Shown here piece after piece: positions 1 to 8,208 of a stretch of DNA of 21,506 nucleotides. Source of the stretch: Paracoccaceae bacterium (GTDB taxonomy: Bacteria > Pseudomonadota > Alphaproteobacteria > Rhodobacterales > Rhodobacteraceae); contig JAKIUB010000036.1 of assembly GCA_021647745.1 (NCBI GenBank), positions 1 to 21,506 of the forward strand, given 5' to 3'. Under the pieces are notes generated by a model. The model worked only from the letters and a program-made list of their open reading frames with translations. It ran no database searches and was not told where the DNA came from. The number at the start of each line of letters is the position of its first letter. Position 1 is the stretch's first letter. A program made the position numbers and the translations under genes.

Positions 1-1
1 T

Positions 2-82
2 GATCGTCTCTGGGATATAAAAGACTTGGTTGCGCTGGTGGATGCTAACGAAGAAGCCCCCAAGAAACGTATTTCAAACTGA
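2..82 (+). CDS. C-terminal end of a probable IS transposase (partial, runs off left edge)
   Basis: Only the last 26 codons are in the window. They read in frame 2 to a TGA at 80-82 and give the tail DRLWDIKDLVALVDANEEAP followed by KKRISN. A Trp-containing 'LWxxxDLVALxD' segment followed by a basic Pro-Lys-Lys-Arg end resembles the C-termini of IS1-like DDE transposases in alphaproteobacteria; that resemblance is recalled, not computed. No catalytic residues are visible, and the terminal inverted repeat cannot be identified because the other end lies outside the window. The reading lies tail to tail with glmS, 42 bases from its stop. It could instead be the end of an unrelated protein. The family call is tentative. 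Confidence 0.4.
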   Translation, partial: DRLWDIKDLVALVDANEEAPKKRISN

Positions 83-124
83 CCCACTTCCGACATCTCC
101 GGTAAGTTGACAATACCAACCAAA

Positions 125-1948
125 CTACTCCACAGTTACAGATTTTGCCAGATTCCGCGGCTGGTCCACATCTGTGCCCTTTTCTGTTGCGGTGTGATAC
201 GCTAGTAATTGCGCCGGAATCGCATAGACAATCGGCGCGATAAACGGGTCGCAGTTTGGCATTTCAATTTGCGCCCATGTGCCGTCTGCCGCGCGCTTGA
301 TGCCGGTCGCATCGCTCACCAGCAATACCTTGCCACCCCGTGCCATGACCTCCTGCATATTGCTCACCGTTTTGTCAAAAAGAGCGTCTACCGGCGCAAA
401 GCAGATCACGGGCACCAAGTCGTCTATCAGCGCAATCGGGCCGTGCTTCAGCTCGCCGCTGGCATAGCCTTCGGCATGGATATAGCTCAGCTCCTTGAGC
501 TTGAGCGCGCCTTCCAGCGCCAAGGGGTAGAGCGGGCCTCGCCCCAAAAACAGGATATCCCGTGCTTTTGCCAGCTCCCGCGCAGCGTCAATCATTGCCG
601 GCTCGGCCTTTAGCGCCTCATCCATCAGCCGTGGCACACTGACCAGCTTGTCTATCAAAGATTTTTCACCCTGTTCATCCAGCTCTCCCCGCTGGCGCGC
701 TGCCAGAATGGCCAGCACTGCAAACACCGCCAACTGGCAGGTAAAAGCCTTGGACGAGGCGACAGAAACCTCTACCCCCGCCTTGATCGGCAGAGCCAGA
801 TCCGCCTCGCGAGCGATCGAGCTTTCGGGGGCGTTGATGATCGCAATCACCTGCCCCGCCTTGCCTTTTACATAGCGTAATGCGGCGAGGGTGTCGGCTG
901 TTTCGCCCGATTGACTGACAAGGATAACCGCATCGCGCGGGCCAATCGGCGGCGCGCGATAGCGAAATTCGGACGCGACATCAATTTCGACAGGAATACG
1001 CGCGATTTGCTCGAACCAGTATTTGGCCACATGACAAGCATAAAATGCCGTGCCGCAGGCCACCAGCACCAGCCGGTCAAACCGGCTGAAGTCCGGCGCA
1101 CCTTCGGGAATATGCACGGCGCCGTGGTCGGGCGAAAGGTAGCGCGAAAGCGCCAGTGCCATCACTGAAGGCTGCTCGAAAATCTCCTTGGTCATGAAGT
1201 GGCGATGGTTACCCTTGTCAACCGCCATAGCTTCGAGGTTCACTTTGGTTTCCGGCCTGTTCACCGGATTGCCGAGCGCATCAAACACCTGATAGCTATT
1301 GCGGTGCAGCACCGCCCAATCGCCTTCGTCTAGATATGTAATGCGGTCGGTTACCCCGGAAAGCGCCATGGCATCGGAGCCGATATACATCTCGCCCTCG
1401 CCGTGGCCAATGGCCAATGGCGAGCCGCGCCGCGCCGCGATCATCAGGTCATCTTCGCCTTCAAACAGATACGCCAGCGCAAAAGCGCCTTCGAATCTGG
1501 CCAGACTTGCCGCCACGGCCGCCTCGGGAGAAAGACCTTGCTCAAGAAAATCGGCACAAAGCTGGGCTACCACCTCGCTGTCGGTTTCGGACAAAAACAC
1601 CCGGCCCTTGGCGATCAGCTCTTCACGCAAGGGGCGGAAATTTTCGATAATACCGTTATGGACCACAGCCACAGGGCCGGCGCGGTGGGGGTGGGCATTG
1701 GCTTTGGTCGGGGCACCGTGGGTTGCCCAGCGGGTATGGCCGATACCGCAAAGACCGGAAACCGGCGCTGCCTCAAGCACTGCCTCCAGCTCCGCCAGCT
1801 TGCCGGTAGCACGGCGGATATCCATACCCTCGGCCCCTATCAGGGCAATACCGGCACTGTCATAGCCGCGATACTCCAGCCGTTTCAGCGCGCTAACCAA
1901 TTTCGGCGTGGTGTCCGACTTGCCCAAAATACCAATAATGCCACACAT
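125..1948 (-). CDS. glmS: Glutamine--fructose-6-phosphate aminotransferase (isomerizing)
   Basis: This enzyme makes glucosamine-6-phosphate from fructose-6-phosphate and glutamine, the first step to UDP-GlcNAc for peptidoglycan and lipopolysaccharide, in the cytoplasm. The protein has 607 residues, the usual length. It starts MCGIIGILG, so Cys2 becomes the N-terminal nucleophile of the class II glutamine amidotransferase domain (about 2-220, with HTRWATHG and the HNGIIENF segment). Two SIS sugar-isomerase domains follow, with SQSGETADT, SSKAFTCQL and GELKHGPIALI. The C-terminus KGTDVDQPRNLAKSVTVE carries the conserved Lys602. The open frame continues upstream to 2245, but the start at 1948 is fixed by the required N-terminal Cys and by an AGGATC Shine-Dalgarno-like sequence. 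It is divergent from the membrane-protein gene at 2116. glmU, a frequent partner, is not adjacent. Confidence 0.97.
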   Translation of the reverse strand: MCGIIGILGKSDTTPKLVSALKRLEYRGYDSAGIALIGAEGMDIRRATGKLAELEAVLEAAPVSGLCGIGHTRWATHGAPTKANAHPHRAGPVAVVHNGIIENFRPLREELIAKGRVFLSETDSEVVAQLCADFLEQGLSPEAAVAASLARFEGAFALAYLFEGEDDLMIAARRGSPLAIGHGEGEMYIGSDAMALSGVTDRITYLDEGDWAVLHRNSYQVFDALGNPVNRPETKVNLEAMAVDKGNHRHFMTKEIFEQPSVMALALSRYLSPDHGAVHIPEGAPDFSRFDRLVLVACGTAFYACHVAKYWFEQIARIPVEIDVASEFRYRAPPIGPRDAVILVSQSGETADTLAALRYVKGKAGQVIAIINAPESSIAREADLALPIKAGVEVSVASSKAFTCQLAVFAVLAILAARQRGELDEQGEKSLIDKLVSVPRLMDEALKAEPAMIDAARELAKARDILFLGRGPLYPLALEGALKLKELSYIHAEGYASGELKHGPIALIDDLVPVICFAPVDALFDKTVSNMQEVMARGGKVLLVSDATGIKRAADGTWAQIEMPNCDPFIAPIVYAIPAQLLAYHTATEKGTDVDQPRNLAKSVTVE

Positions 1949-2024
1949 TTGGTGATCCTTTTTCTGCTCGACGCCTTTTTGGCCCAAGCCCCTCTTGAGG
2001 ACAACCATAAATTGCGAAATGAAA

Positions 2025-2043
2025 CACGGTGACACAAACCGTG
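2025..2043. repeat. Perfect 6-bp inverted repeat in the glmS / 2116 divergent intergenic region
   Basis: CACGGT and ACCGTG flank a 7-base spacer (gacacaa). The repeat lies 77 bases upstream of the glmS start and 72 bases upstream of the 2116 start. It has no T-run on either side, so it is unlikely to be a terminator. Its position fits an operator for a dimeric regulator of either gene, but that is inference, and 6-bp arms can occur by chance. Confidence 0.4.
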
Positions 2044-2115
2044 AGCGCAGGTTTAGGCTTTCACTCGCGAGCGCTCTAAGGCATAAGGCCATGAACTTTA
2101 TCGCAAGAGGAAAAC

Positions 2116-2613
2116 ATGGCACGCGAACTGGCACGTCTTGAAGTCTCACCTGCCCGGCGCACCGCCGGTGTCGCCATGCAGGGAGGGCTGGGGCTATTTT
2201 TACTCTATCTCGTCGCCACACGCCCAATGGGCTCTGCCATGGCAAGCCTGATTCTCGCGGTGGCCGGTTTTACCATGATATGGTTCGCCTGGCGCTTCTG
2301 GCAGGCGACCGAGGTCTCCATCGTGCTGACAACCGACGGATTGTTTGACAGCAATGGCCGGTTTTTCTGCAATTTTTCGGACATCGCAAAGGTCGATCGC
2401 GGGTTTTTCGCTTTTCGCCCCTCGGCGGGGTTTGTCATCTCGACCAAAAGCCCTGTTGCGCGCGGCTGGGCGCCGGGGCTGTGGTGGGCCTTTGGCAAGC
2501 GGATCGGCATCGGGGGCGCAACCGGCCGTGCGGGTGGCAAGCAAATGTCCGATATCATCTCCGTCATGCTAACCGAGCGCGGCAACGAAATTCGCGCACG
2601 GAAAGACGACTAG
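2116..2613 (+). CDS. Conserved small inner-membrane protein, function unknown
   Basis: This is a 165-residue protein. Two hydrophobic helices are visible (about 18-35 and 41-62), after which comes a soluble part of roughly 100 residues rich in beta-type sequence. The latter begins ATEVSIVLTTDGLFDSNGRF and ends in a charged tail. The layout (two helices, then a beta-rich region starting 'LTTDGL') recalls bacterial PH-like / YcxB-type membrane proteins, but I see no diagnostic residue and do not assign a function. A Gly/Trp-rich stretch (RGWAPGLWWAFGKRIGIGGA, about 117-136) is the most distinctive part. The start has an AAGAGG ribosome-binding site 5 bases before ATG. The gene diverges from glmS, and its stop lies 6 bases from the hrpB stop, so the two transcripts probably overlap at their 3' ends. 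Confidence 0.8.
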   Translation: MARELARLEVSPARRTAGVAMQGGLGLFLLYLVATRPMGSAMASLILAVAGFTMIWFAWRFWQATEVSIVLTTDGLFDSNGRFFCNFSDIAKVDRGFFAFRPSAGFVISTKSPVARGWAPGLWWAFGKRIGIGGATGRAGGKQMSDIISVMLTERGNEIRARKDD

Positions 2614-2619
2614 GCCAGC

Positions 2620-5058
2620 CTAACCTCTTGGCTTTACCCGCCGGGTTGGTATGGCCAGCGAGGGGTTTTCCGGCCAGGGGTGGCGCGGGTAGCGCCCCCG
2701 CATATCCTTCCGGACATCCTGATACGAGGTTTGCCAAAAACCCGGCAGATCTGCCGTGGTCTGCACGGGGCGGCGCGCCGGTGAAAGCAGCTCGATCAAG
2801 AGCGGCAGCTTGTCCGGCCCGACGGTCGGATGGGTGGTCAGGCCAAACATCTCCTGAAGCCGCACCGAAACCGAAGGCGGATCGCTGGCATAGTTGACCG
2901 GCAGATGGGTGCCTGTCGGGGCTGTGATCGCGGCGGGGGCCAACCTGTCGAGGGTTTGCTGCCCCTTCCATCCCAGCCGCGCCATCAAGGGGGCTACAAG
3001 GTCCAGTCGCCCAAGGTCGCTCTTGGTGCGACACGCGCCAAGAAACGGGGTTAGCCAATTTTCCAGCTCGGTGGTCAGGGATACATCATCCATCGCCGCC
3101 AGCGCCGCCCCGCGAGCGCGGAGCCACTCGACCCGCGCCACCAGAAACCGCGCGGCCTGCCCCCAGTTCAGGCAGCCGATCCCCATATCACGAATTCCCT
3201 CGGTCATGGCGGCAGAGACAGCGCTATCGGGCGGGTCTTGCCAGCGGTGGTCCTGCACGGCGATCGCCCCGAGGCAGGTTTGTTTGCGCGAAATCACCCG
3301 TCGCTCGCGTTTTGACCACTCACAAACCGGCACCTCTTTCAGGCTGTCACCATGCCATTCGCGCAGCTCGCTTTCGCGAAGCGGTGCGGCAAGGCGGATA
3401 CGGGCCTCGCGCAGATCGCCATCCAGATCAGCCGCCACGATTAGCGGTGTAGCCAGTGTTTCGCCCTCGGGCATCGCTGCCCCTTTGCCGCCGGCCAACA
3501 AATACCGCCCCTTGCCGCCGGTGCGCAGCTTGCCAATGCGGTCCGGATAGGCCAGCGAAAGCAGCGCGCCGATATCAGCCTTTTTGCGCAGTTTGTGCTG
3601 AAAACGCTTTGCCTCGAACCGGATGGCTTTTAGCGCGGTACTATCCACCTTATAGGGATGGCGGTCCCTGAATTTGCGCTCATTTTCCAGGGCATCAAGG
3701 CGCAGGGAAATATCGACCGGCGCGCCCGAGAGCGGATCTCTTGCCTCAAGCAAAGCCGCAAGCAAAGCCGCGCGCGCGCCACCCGCCTCCAACAACATTT
3801 GCCCCAAGCGCGGGTGCAGCGGCAGCGCAGCGAGGGCTTTTCCATGATCGGTAATTCGCCCTTCACTCAAAGCCCCAAGAGTAGTTAGCAGGGCTTGTGC
3901 CGATGAAAATGCCCCCGCTGGCGGCTGGGTCAAAAACCGCATTTGTGCCGGATCGCTCACCCCCCAGAGCGCCAGCTCCAGCACCAGTGCGCTCAGGTCT
4001 GTGGCTTCTATTTCGGCGGGCGAAAACGCCCTGAGTGCCCCCTCCTCACCTGCCGACCAGAGCCGATAGCACACCCCCGGCGCCACCCGGCCGGCGCGCC
4101 CCTGCCGCTGGGTTGCCTCGGCGCGACTGACCCGTTCGGTCACCAGTCGCTGCATGCCCGCCCCCGGATCAAACCGTGCGCGCCGCGCTTTGCCGCCATC
4201 AACCACAACCCTGATATCCGGTATGGTCAGCGAGGTTTCGGCGATGGAGGTCGCCAGCACAAGTTTTCGCGCCCCCTTTAGCGGCACCAAAACCTTGCGC
4301 TGTGCCGCAAAGGGCATCGCCCCGTAGAGCGGCATAACCTCGACACCGGCCATCGACCCGAGCAATGCTGTAACCCGGCGGATCTCGCCCGCGCCGGGCA
4401 AAAAGGCCAGCACACCACCTTCGGTTTCACCCAGCGCCTGCCGGATCAGGGTGGCCATTGCCGGCTCGAATCTGGTTTTACCGAGCGGGCGCGGCAGGTG
4501 GCGGGTTTCTACCGGAAAAGCCCGGCCTCTGGAGGTGATAACCGGAGCTTTGATCAACGCGGCCACCGGCGCAGCGTCCAGTGTAGCCGACATTACCAGC
4601 AAAGACAGATCCTCGCGCAGCGCTTCGCGAACCTCCAGACACAAGGCAAGGCCAAGATCAGCATGTAAAGAGCGCTCGTGAAACTCGTCAAAGATCACAC
4701 AATCAATACCCTTCAGCTCGGGGTCGGACTGGATCATGCGGGTCAGTATCCCCTCTGTCACCACCTCGATACGGGTGTTTTTCGAGGTCTTGCTCTCGCC
4801 GCGCACCCTGTAGCCCACGGTCTTGCCAACCTTTTCCCCCAGCCCCTCGGCCAGCCGTTCGGCGGCAGCGCGCGCCGCTACACGCCGTGGCTCCAGCATC
4901 AGGATGCGCCCGCTGCAAAAACGGTTTTGATAGAGGTATAGTGGCACACGCGTGGTTTTTCCCGCACCGGGCGGGGCTTGCAGCACGGCACAACCCTTTT
5001 CGACAAGAGCCTGTAAAAGTGCCGGTAAAATTGGTTCGATAGGAAGGGAAGAGGTCAT
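2620..5058 (-). CDS. hrpB: ATP-dependent RNA helicase HrpB (DEAH-box family)
   Basis: HrpB is a DExH/DEAH-family helicase whose exact RNA substrate in bacteria is poorly defined. The 812-residue length matches the family. Visible helicase motifs in order are Walker A (APPGAGKTT, residues 28-36), motif Ia (LEPRRVAARAAAERLA), motif II as DEFH (124-127), motif III SAT (157-159), motif V (VLATSIAETSLTIP) and motif VI (QRQGRAGR, 317-324). The HrpB-specific C-terminal region includes the closing segment around LPGFWQTSYQDVRKDMRGRY, typical of this subfamily rather than HrpA. The start is the MTSSLPIEP methionine at 5058, with only a weak upstream GGAA. The gene stands alone, convergent with the gene at 2116-2613 and divergent from coxS. 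Confidence 0.96.
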   Translation of the reverse strand: MTSSLPIEPILPALLQALVEKGCAVLQAPPGAGKTTRVPLYLYQNRFCSGRILMLEPRRVAARAAAERLAEGLGEKVGKTVGYRVRGESKTSKNTRIEVVTEGILTRMIQSDPELKGIDCVIFDEFHERSLHADLGLALCLEVREALREDLSLLVMSATLDAAPVAALIKAPVITSRGRAFPVETRHLPRPLGKTRFEPAMATLIRQALGETEGGVLAFLPGAGEIRRVTALLGSMAGVEVMPLYGAMPFAAQRKVLVPLKGARKLVLATSIAETSLTIPDIRVVVDGGKARRARFDPGAGMQRLVTERVSRAEATQRQGRAGRVAPGVCYRLWSAGEEGALRAFSPAEIEATDLSALVLELALWGVSDPAQMRFLTQPPAGAFSSAQALLTTLGALSEGRITDHGKALAALPLHPRLGQMLLEAGGARAALLAALLEARDPLSGAPVDISLRLDALENERKFRDRHPYKVDSTALKAIRFEAKRFQHKLRKKADIGALLSLAYPDRIGKLRTGGKGRYLLAGGKGAAMPEGETLATPLIVAADLDGDLREARIRLAAPLRESELREWHGDSLKEVPVCEWSKRERRVISRKQTCLGAIAVQDHRWQDPPDSAVSAAMTEGIRDMGIGCLNWGQAARFLVARVEWLRARGAALAAMDDVSLTTELENWLTPFLGACRTKSDLGRLDLVAPLMARLGWKGQQTLDRLAPAAITAPTGTHLPVNYASDPPSVSVRLQEMFGLTTHPTVGPDKLPLLIELLSPARRPVQTTADLPGFWQTSYQDVRKDMRGRYPRHPWPENPSLAIPTRRVKPRG

Positions 5059-5226
5059 GTATTCCAGGAATCATTGCAGGGTCATGTGCGCGCCCGGCAC
5101 AAGCTGCGAAAGAAGGCAGCAGCCAGCTTTGCCAAGCGACAAAGTAAAGTATACTCCGCAATAAGCATGGCGGCCAGAAGTATTGCCCAAAACGGAAAAA
5201 TCCGCGACTGGCTGCACTTTGCGTAG

Positions 5227-5242
5227 GGTTTTTTAAAAAACC
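5227..5242. repeat. 16-bp perfect palindrome GG-T6-A6-CC in the hrpB/coxS intergenic region
   Basis: Six T residues are followed directly by six A residues, flanked by GG and CC, which makes a perfect palindrome with no loop. It lies 168 bases upstream of hrpB and 110 bases upstream of coxS. T6A6 tracts are intrinsically unusual in shape and can bind nucleoid proteins or dimeric regulators. A terminator role is unlikely because no gene ends nearby. Function is inferred only. Confidence 0.4.
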
Positions 5243-5287
5243 AGCCCGCCTTTTGCCGGTCGTTTTTGATCTTTGCAAAAATAATCC

Positions 5288-5303
5288 TTTGTCCTGTGAC
5301 AAA
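5288..5303. promoter_or_regulatory. Inverted repeat TTTGTC-N4-GACAAA upstream of coxS (candidate operator)
   Basis: Perfect 6-bp arms flank a four-base spacer (ctgt), ending 49 bases before the coxS ATG. This is where a repressor or activator of the coxSLM operon could bind. I could not place convincing -35 and -10 boxes around it. Whether it acts as an operator is inference. Confidence 0.35.
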
Positions 5304-5352
5304 ATGGCTGCACACTATGCTCAACCAAAAAACAATTTGTCAGGGAGAAGAT

Positions 5353-5841
5353 ATGACTAAAGTTTCGATGACCGTAAACGGCAAGCCCGTTAGCGGCGAA
5401 GTTGAAGGGCGTACATTGCTCGTCGATTTCCTGCGCGAAAACCTGCATCTGACCGGCACCCATGTCGGTTGTGATACCAGCCAGTGCGGGGCCTGTACCG
5501 TGCATATGGATGGAAAGATGATAAAATCCTGCGCCATGCTGGCAGTTGAGGCTGATGGCGGTGATGTCTCTACCATCGAGGGCATGGCCAATGAAGATGG
5601 CTCTCTTGGCGTTATCCAAGCCGCCTTTCAGGAGCATCACGGGCTGCAATGCGGCTTTTGCACACCGGGCATGGTGATGGCGGCTTCAGCCCTGCTGGCG
5701 ACCAACAATAATCCGACGGAGGCCGAGATTCGCCACCATCTGGACGGCAATATCTGCCGCTGCACCGGGTATCACAACATTGTCAAATCCATATCCGCCG
5801 CTGCAAGCGCGCTGAGCCAGGGGGAGAAAGCACATGCCTAA
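5353..5841 (+). CDS. coxS: Small [2Fe-2S] subunit of a form II CO dehydrogenase-like molybdenum hydroxylase
   Basis: This 162-residue iron-sulfur subunit carries electrons from the molybdenum site on CoxL to the FAD on CoxM. The N-terminal plant-type ferredoxin cluster ligands are Cys40, Cys45, Cys48 and Cys60 (GCDTSQCGACTVH...SC). The second cluster ligands are Cys100, Cys103, Cys135 and Cys137 (QCGFCTPG and ICRCTGYHNIV). Both sets are complete. An in-frame methionine exists at 5266, but the start at 5353 is preferred because it gives the family's normal length and has an AGGGAG ribosome-binding site 5 bases upstream. The last 8 bases overlap the coxL start, which suggests translational coupling. 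The fold is shared by all xanthine dehydrogenase-family small subunits, so the substrate cannot be read from this subunit. Confidence 0.93.
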   Translation: MTKVSMTVNGKPVSGEVEGRTLLVDFLRENLHLTGTHVGCDTSQCGACTVHMDGKMIKSCAMLAVEADGGDVSTIEGMANEDGSLGVIQAAFQEHHGLQCGFCTPGMVMAASALLATNNNPTEAEIRHHLDGNICRCTGYHNIVKSISAAASALSQGEKAHA

Positions 5842-8197
5842 AGACCAGGGAATAGGGGCGTCCTCCAAGCGGCGCGAAGATGTAAGGTTTTTGACCGGCA
5901 AGGGCAAATACACCGACGATATCAACATCTATGGCCAGACCTATGCGTATTTTGTGCGCTCGCAGGTGGCCCATGGCAAGATCAACAGCATAGACAGCGC
6001 GGCAGCTGCGGCCATGCCCGGTGTGGTGCGCATTTTCACCGGTGCCGATTTTGAAGGCGTCGGCGGTGTGCCTTGCGGTTGGGGCATTACTGATCGACAC
6101 GGCGAGCCGATGCAGGAACCCGCCCATCCGGTGCTGGCCCAGGGCAAGGTCCGCCATGTCGGTGATCCGATTGCGGTTGTGGTGGCCGAAAGCCTGCAAG
6201 AGGCCCGCGATGCGGCTGAAGTGATGGACATTGATATCAAGGAACTGCCCGCTGTGATCGACATGAAAGCCGCCGTCGCTGGCGGCACCAAGGTGCATGA
6301 CGACCTTACAGGCAACCTTTGTTATGATTGGGAGCTTGGCAGCGACAAGGCTGATGTAGACGCCGCGTTCGAGAGCGCCCACCATGTTACCAGCCTCGAG
6401 CTGGTCAACAACCGCCTGATCGCCAACCCGATGGAGCCGCGCGTGGCCATCGGCATTTATGAAGCGGCGGATGAGGATTACACCCTTTATACCACCAGCC
6501 AGAACCCACACGTTATTCGCCTGCTGATGGGCGCCTTTGTGCTTGGCATCCCCGAGCATAAACTGCGGGTTATCGCACCCGATGTTGGCGGTGGCTTTGG
6601 CACCAAAATCTTTCACTACGCCGAAGAAGCCTTCTGCACCTTTGCCGCCAAAGCCGTTGGCCGCCCTGTCAAATGGACAGCCGACCGCTCGGAAGCGTTT
6701 ATATCAGACGCCCATGGCCGCGACCACGTGAGCAAAATAGAGCTGGCACTGGATGAAAGCGGTAAGTTCCTTGCGCTGCGCACCGATACCTACGCCAATA
6801 TGGGCGCATATCTTTCGACCTTTGCGCCCGCCGTGCCCACATGGCTGCACGGTATTTTGATGGCGGGCACCTATACCACCCCGCTGATTTATGTAAACGT
6901 AAAAGCCGTGTTCACCAACACGGTGCCGGTTGACGCTTACCGTGGTGCCGGCCGCCCCGAGGCTACCTATCAGCTAGAGCGCGTGGTTGATATGGCAGCG
7001 CGCGAAATGGGGATCGACCCGATCACCATTCGCCGCCAAAATTTCATCCAGCCAGACCAGTTCCCCTATGCCACGCCGGTAGCGGTGGAATATGACACCG
7101 GCGATTACGGTGCCACCATGGACAAGCTGATCGAGATCGCGGATATCGCCGGTTTTGCCGCCCGCAAGGCCGAAAGCGAGGCCAACGGCAAGCGCCGTGG
7201 CCTTGGTATCAACGCCTATATCGAGGCCTGCGGCATTGCGCCATCCAACCTCGTCGGCCAGCTCGGCGCGCGCGCGGGGCTTTATGAAAGCGCCACGGTG
7301 CGGGTGACCGCCACTGGCTCTATCGCCGTAATGACCGGCTCTCACAGCCACGGGCAAGGCCACGAAACCACCTTTCCGCAAGTGGTGGCCGAAATGCTGG
7401 GGATAGACGAGAGCATGATCGACATCGTACATGGCGACACCTCCAAAATCCCGATGGGCATGGGCACTTATGGCTCGCGCTCGCTGGCCGTTGGTGGCTC
7501 TGCGATTGTGAAAGCCACCGAAAAGATCATCGCCAAAGCCAAAAAGATCGCTGCCCACCTGCTGGAGGCGGGCGAGGCGGATATCGAGCTGGCAAACGGC
7601 GAGTTTACGGTGGCTGGCACCGATAAATCGGTTGCGTGGGGCGATGTTACACTGGCCGCCTATGTGCCGCATAACTACCCGCTGGATGATATCGAACCGG
7701 GCTTGGAGGAAACCGCCTTTTACGACCCGGCCAACTTCACCTATCCCGCCGGTGCTTATGCCTGCGAGGTCGAGGTTGACGAGGCCACCGGCAAGGTCAC
7801 CGTCGAGCGCTTTGCCGCTGCCGATGATTTTGGCAATATCGTTAATCCGATGATCGTGGATGGCCAAGTGCATGGCGGTATTGGCCAAGGTATTGGTCAG
7901 GCACTGCTGGAGCACGCGGTCTATGATAGCAACGGCCAATTGCTCAGTGGCTCTTATATGGATTATGCCATGCCGCGCGCTTCCGACCTGCCAAATTATG
8001 TGGTCGATCATAGCTGCCAAACCCCCTGCACCCATAACCCGCTTGGCGTTAAGGGCTGTGGCGAGGCGGGGGCTATCGGCTCCCCCCCTGCTGTGGTCAA
8101 TGCGGTGGTCGATGCGCTTGGTGATCTCGGGGTTACCCATATCGACATGCCACTATCGCCAAACCGTGTCTGGTCTGCCATTCAAGCCGCGAAATAA
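5834..8197 (+). CDS. coxL: Large molybdopterin subunit, form II (BMS-type) CoxL-like protein
   Basis: This is the 787-residue catalytic subunit of a xanthine dehydrogenase-family hydroxylase, predicted to bind molybdopterin cytosine dinucleotide. The N-terminal hammerhead domain (about 20-125) is followed by the Mo-cofactor domains, with DVGGGFGTK at 250-258 and the catalytic Glu at 744 in GCGEAGAIGSPP. The active-site loop reads AYRGAGR at 368-374. Proven aerobic CO dehydrogenases (form I) have AYXCSFR here, with the Cys that carries the Mo-S-Cu centre, and that Cys is absent. The gene order S-L-M is also the form II order (form I is M-S-L). The substrate is therefore uncertain; form II enzymes have often failed to show CO oxidation in roseobacters. 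coxM starts 11 bases downstream of the stop. Confidence 0.95.
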   Translation: MPKDQGIGASSKRREDVRFLTGKGKYTDDINIYGQTYAYFVRSQVAHGKINSIDSAAAAAMPGVVRIFTGADFEGVGGVPCGWGITDRHGEPMQEPAHPVLAQGKVRHVGDPIAVVVAESLQEARDAAEVMDIDIKELPAVIDMKAAVAGGTKVHDDLTGNLCYDWELGSDKADVDAAFESAHHVTSLELVNNRLIANPMEPRVAIGIYEAADEDYTLYTTSQNPHVIRLLMGAFVLGIPEHKLRVIAPDVGGGFGTKIFHYAEEAFCTFAAKAVGRPVKWTADRSEAFISDAHGRDHVSKIELALDESGKFLALRTDTYANMGAYLSTFAPAVPTWLHGILMAGTYTTPLIYVNVKAVFTNTVPVDAYRGAGRPEATYQLERVVDMAAREMGIDPITIRRQNFIQPDQFPYATPVAVEYDTGDYGATMDKLIEIADIAGFAARKAESEANGKRRGLGINAYIEACGIAPSNLVGQLGARAGLYESATVRVTATGSIAVMTGSHSHGQGHETTFPQVVAEMLGIDESMIDIVHGDTSKIPMGMGTYGSRSLAVGGSAIVKATEKIIAKAKKIAAHLLEAGEADIELANGEFTVAGTDKSVAWGDVTLAAYVPHNYPLDDIEPGLEETAFYDPANFTYPAGAYACEVEVDEATGKVTVERFAAADDFGNIVNPMIVDGQVHGGIGQGIGQALLEHAVYDSNGQLLSGSYMDYAMPRASDLPNYVVDHSCQTPCTHNPLGVKGCGEAGAIGSPPAVVNAVVDALGDLGVTHIDMPLSPNRVWSAIQAAK

Positions 8198-8208
8198 GGA
8201 GAGCGACT

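Noticed and set aside
1949..2115. Possible glmS riboswitch/ribozyme upstream of glmS
   Set aside because: The glmS ribozyme is found in Gram-positive and related bacteria; the 167-base leader here shows no matching core structure.
5082..5324. An 80-codon minus-strand frame with a hydrophobic stretch in the hrpB/coxS gap
   Set aside because: It needs a TTG start, has no clear ribosome-binding site, spans the coxS promoter region and ends within 25 bases of hrpB. A small membrane protein is not excluded but is not supported.
6974..8140. A 388-codon open frame on the minus strand opposite coxL
   Set aside because: The plus-strand CoxL motifs are complete across the whole region; the minus frame is His/Gly/Asp-rich as expected of a complement frame and has no ribosome-binding site of note.
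5834..8197. Naming the enzyme as a proven aerobic CO dehydrogenase
   Set aside because: The form I active-site Cys motif is missing (AYRGAGR instead of AYXCSFR), so CO as substrate is not supported.
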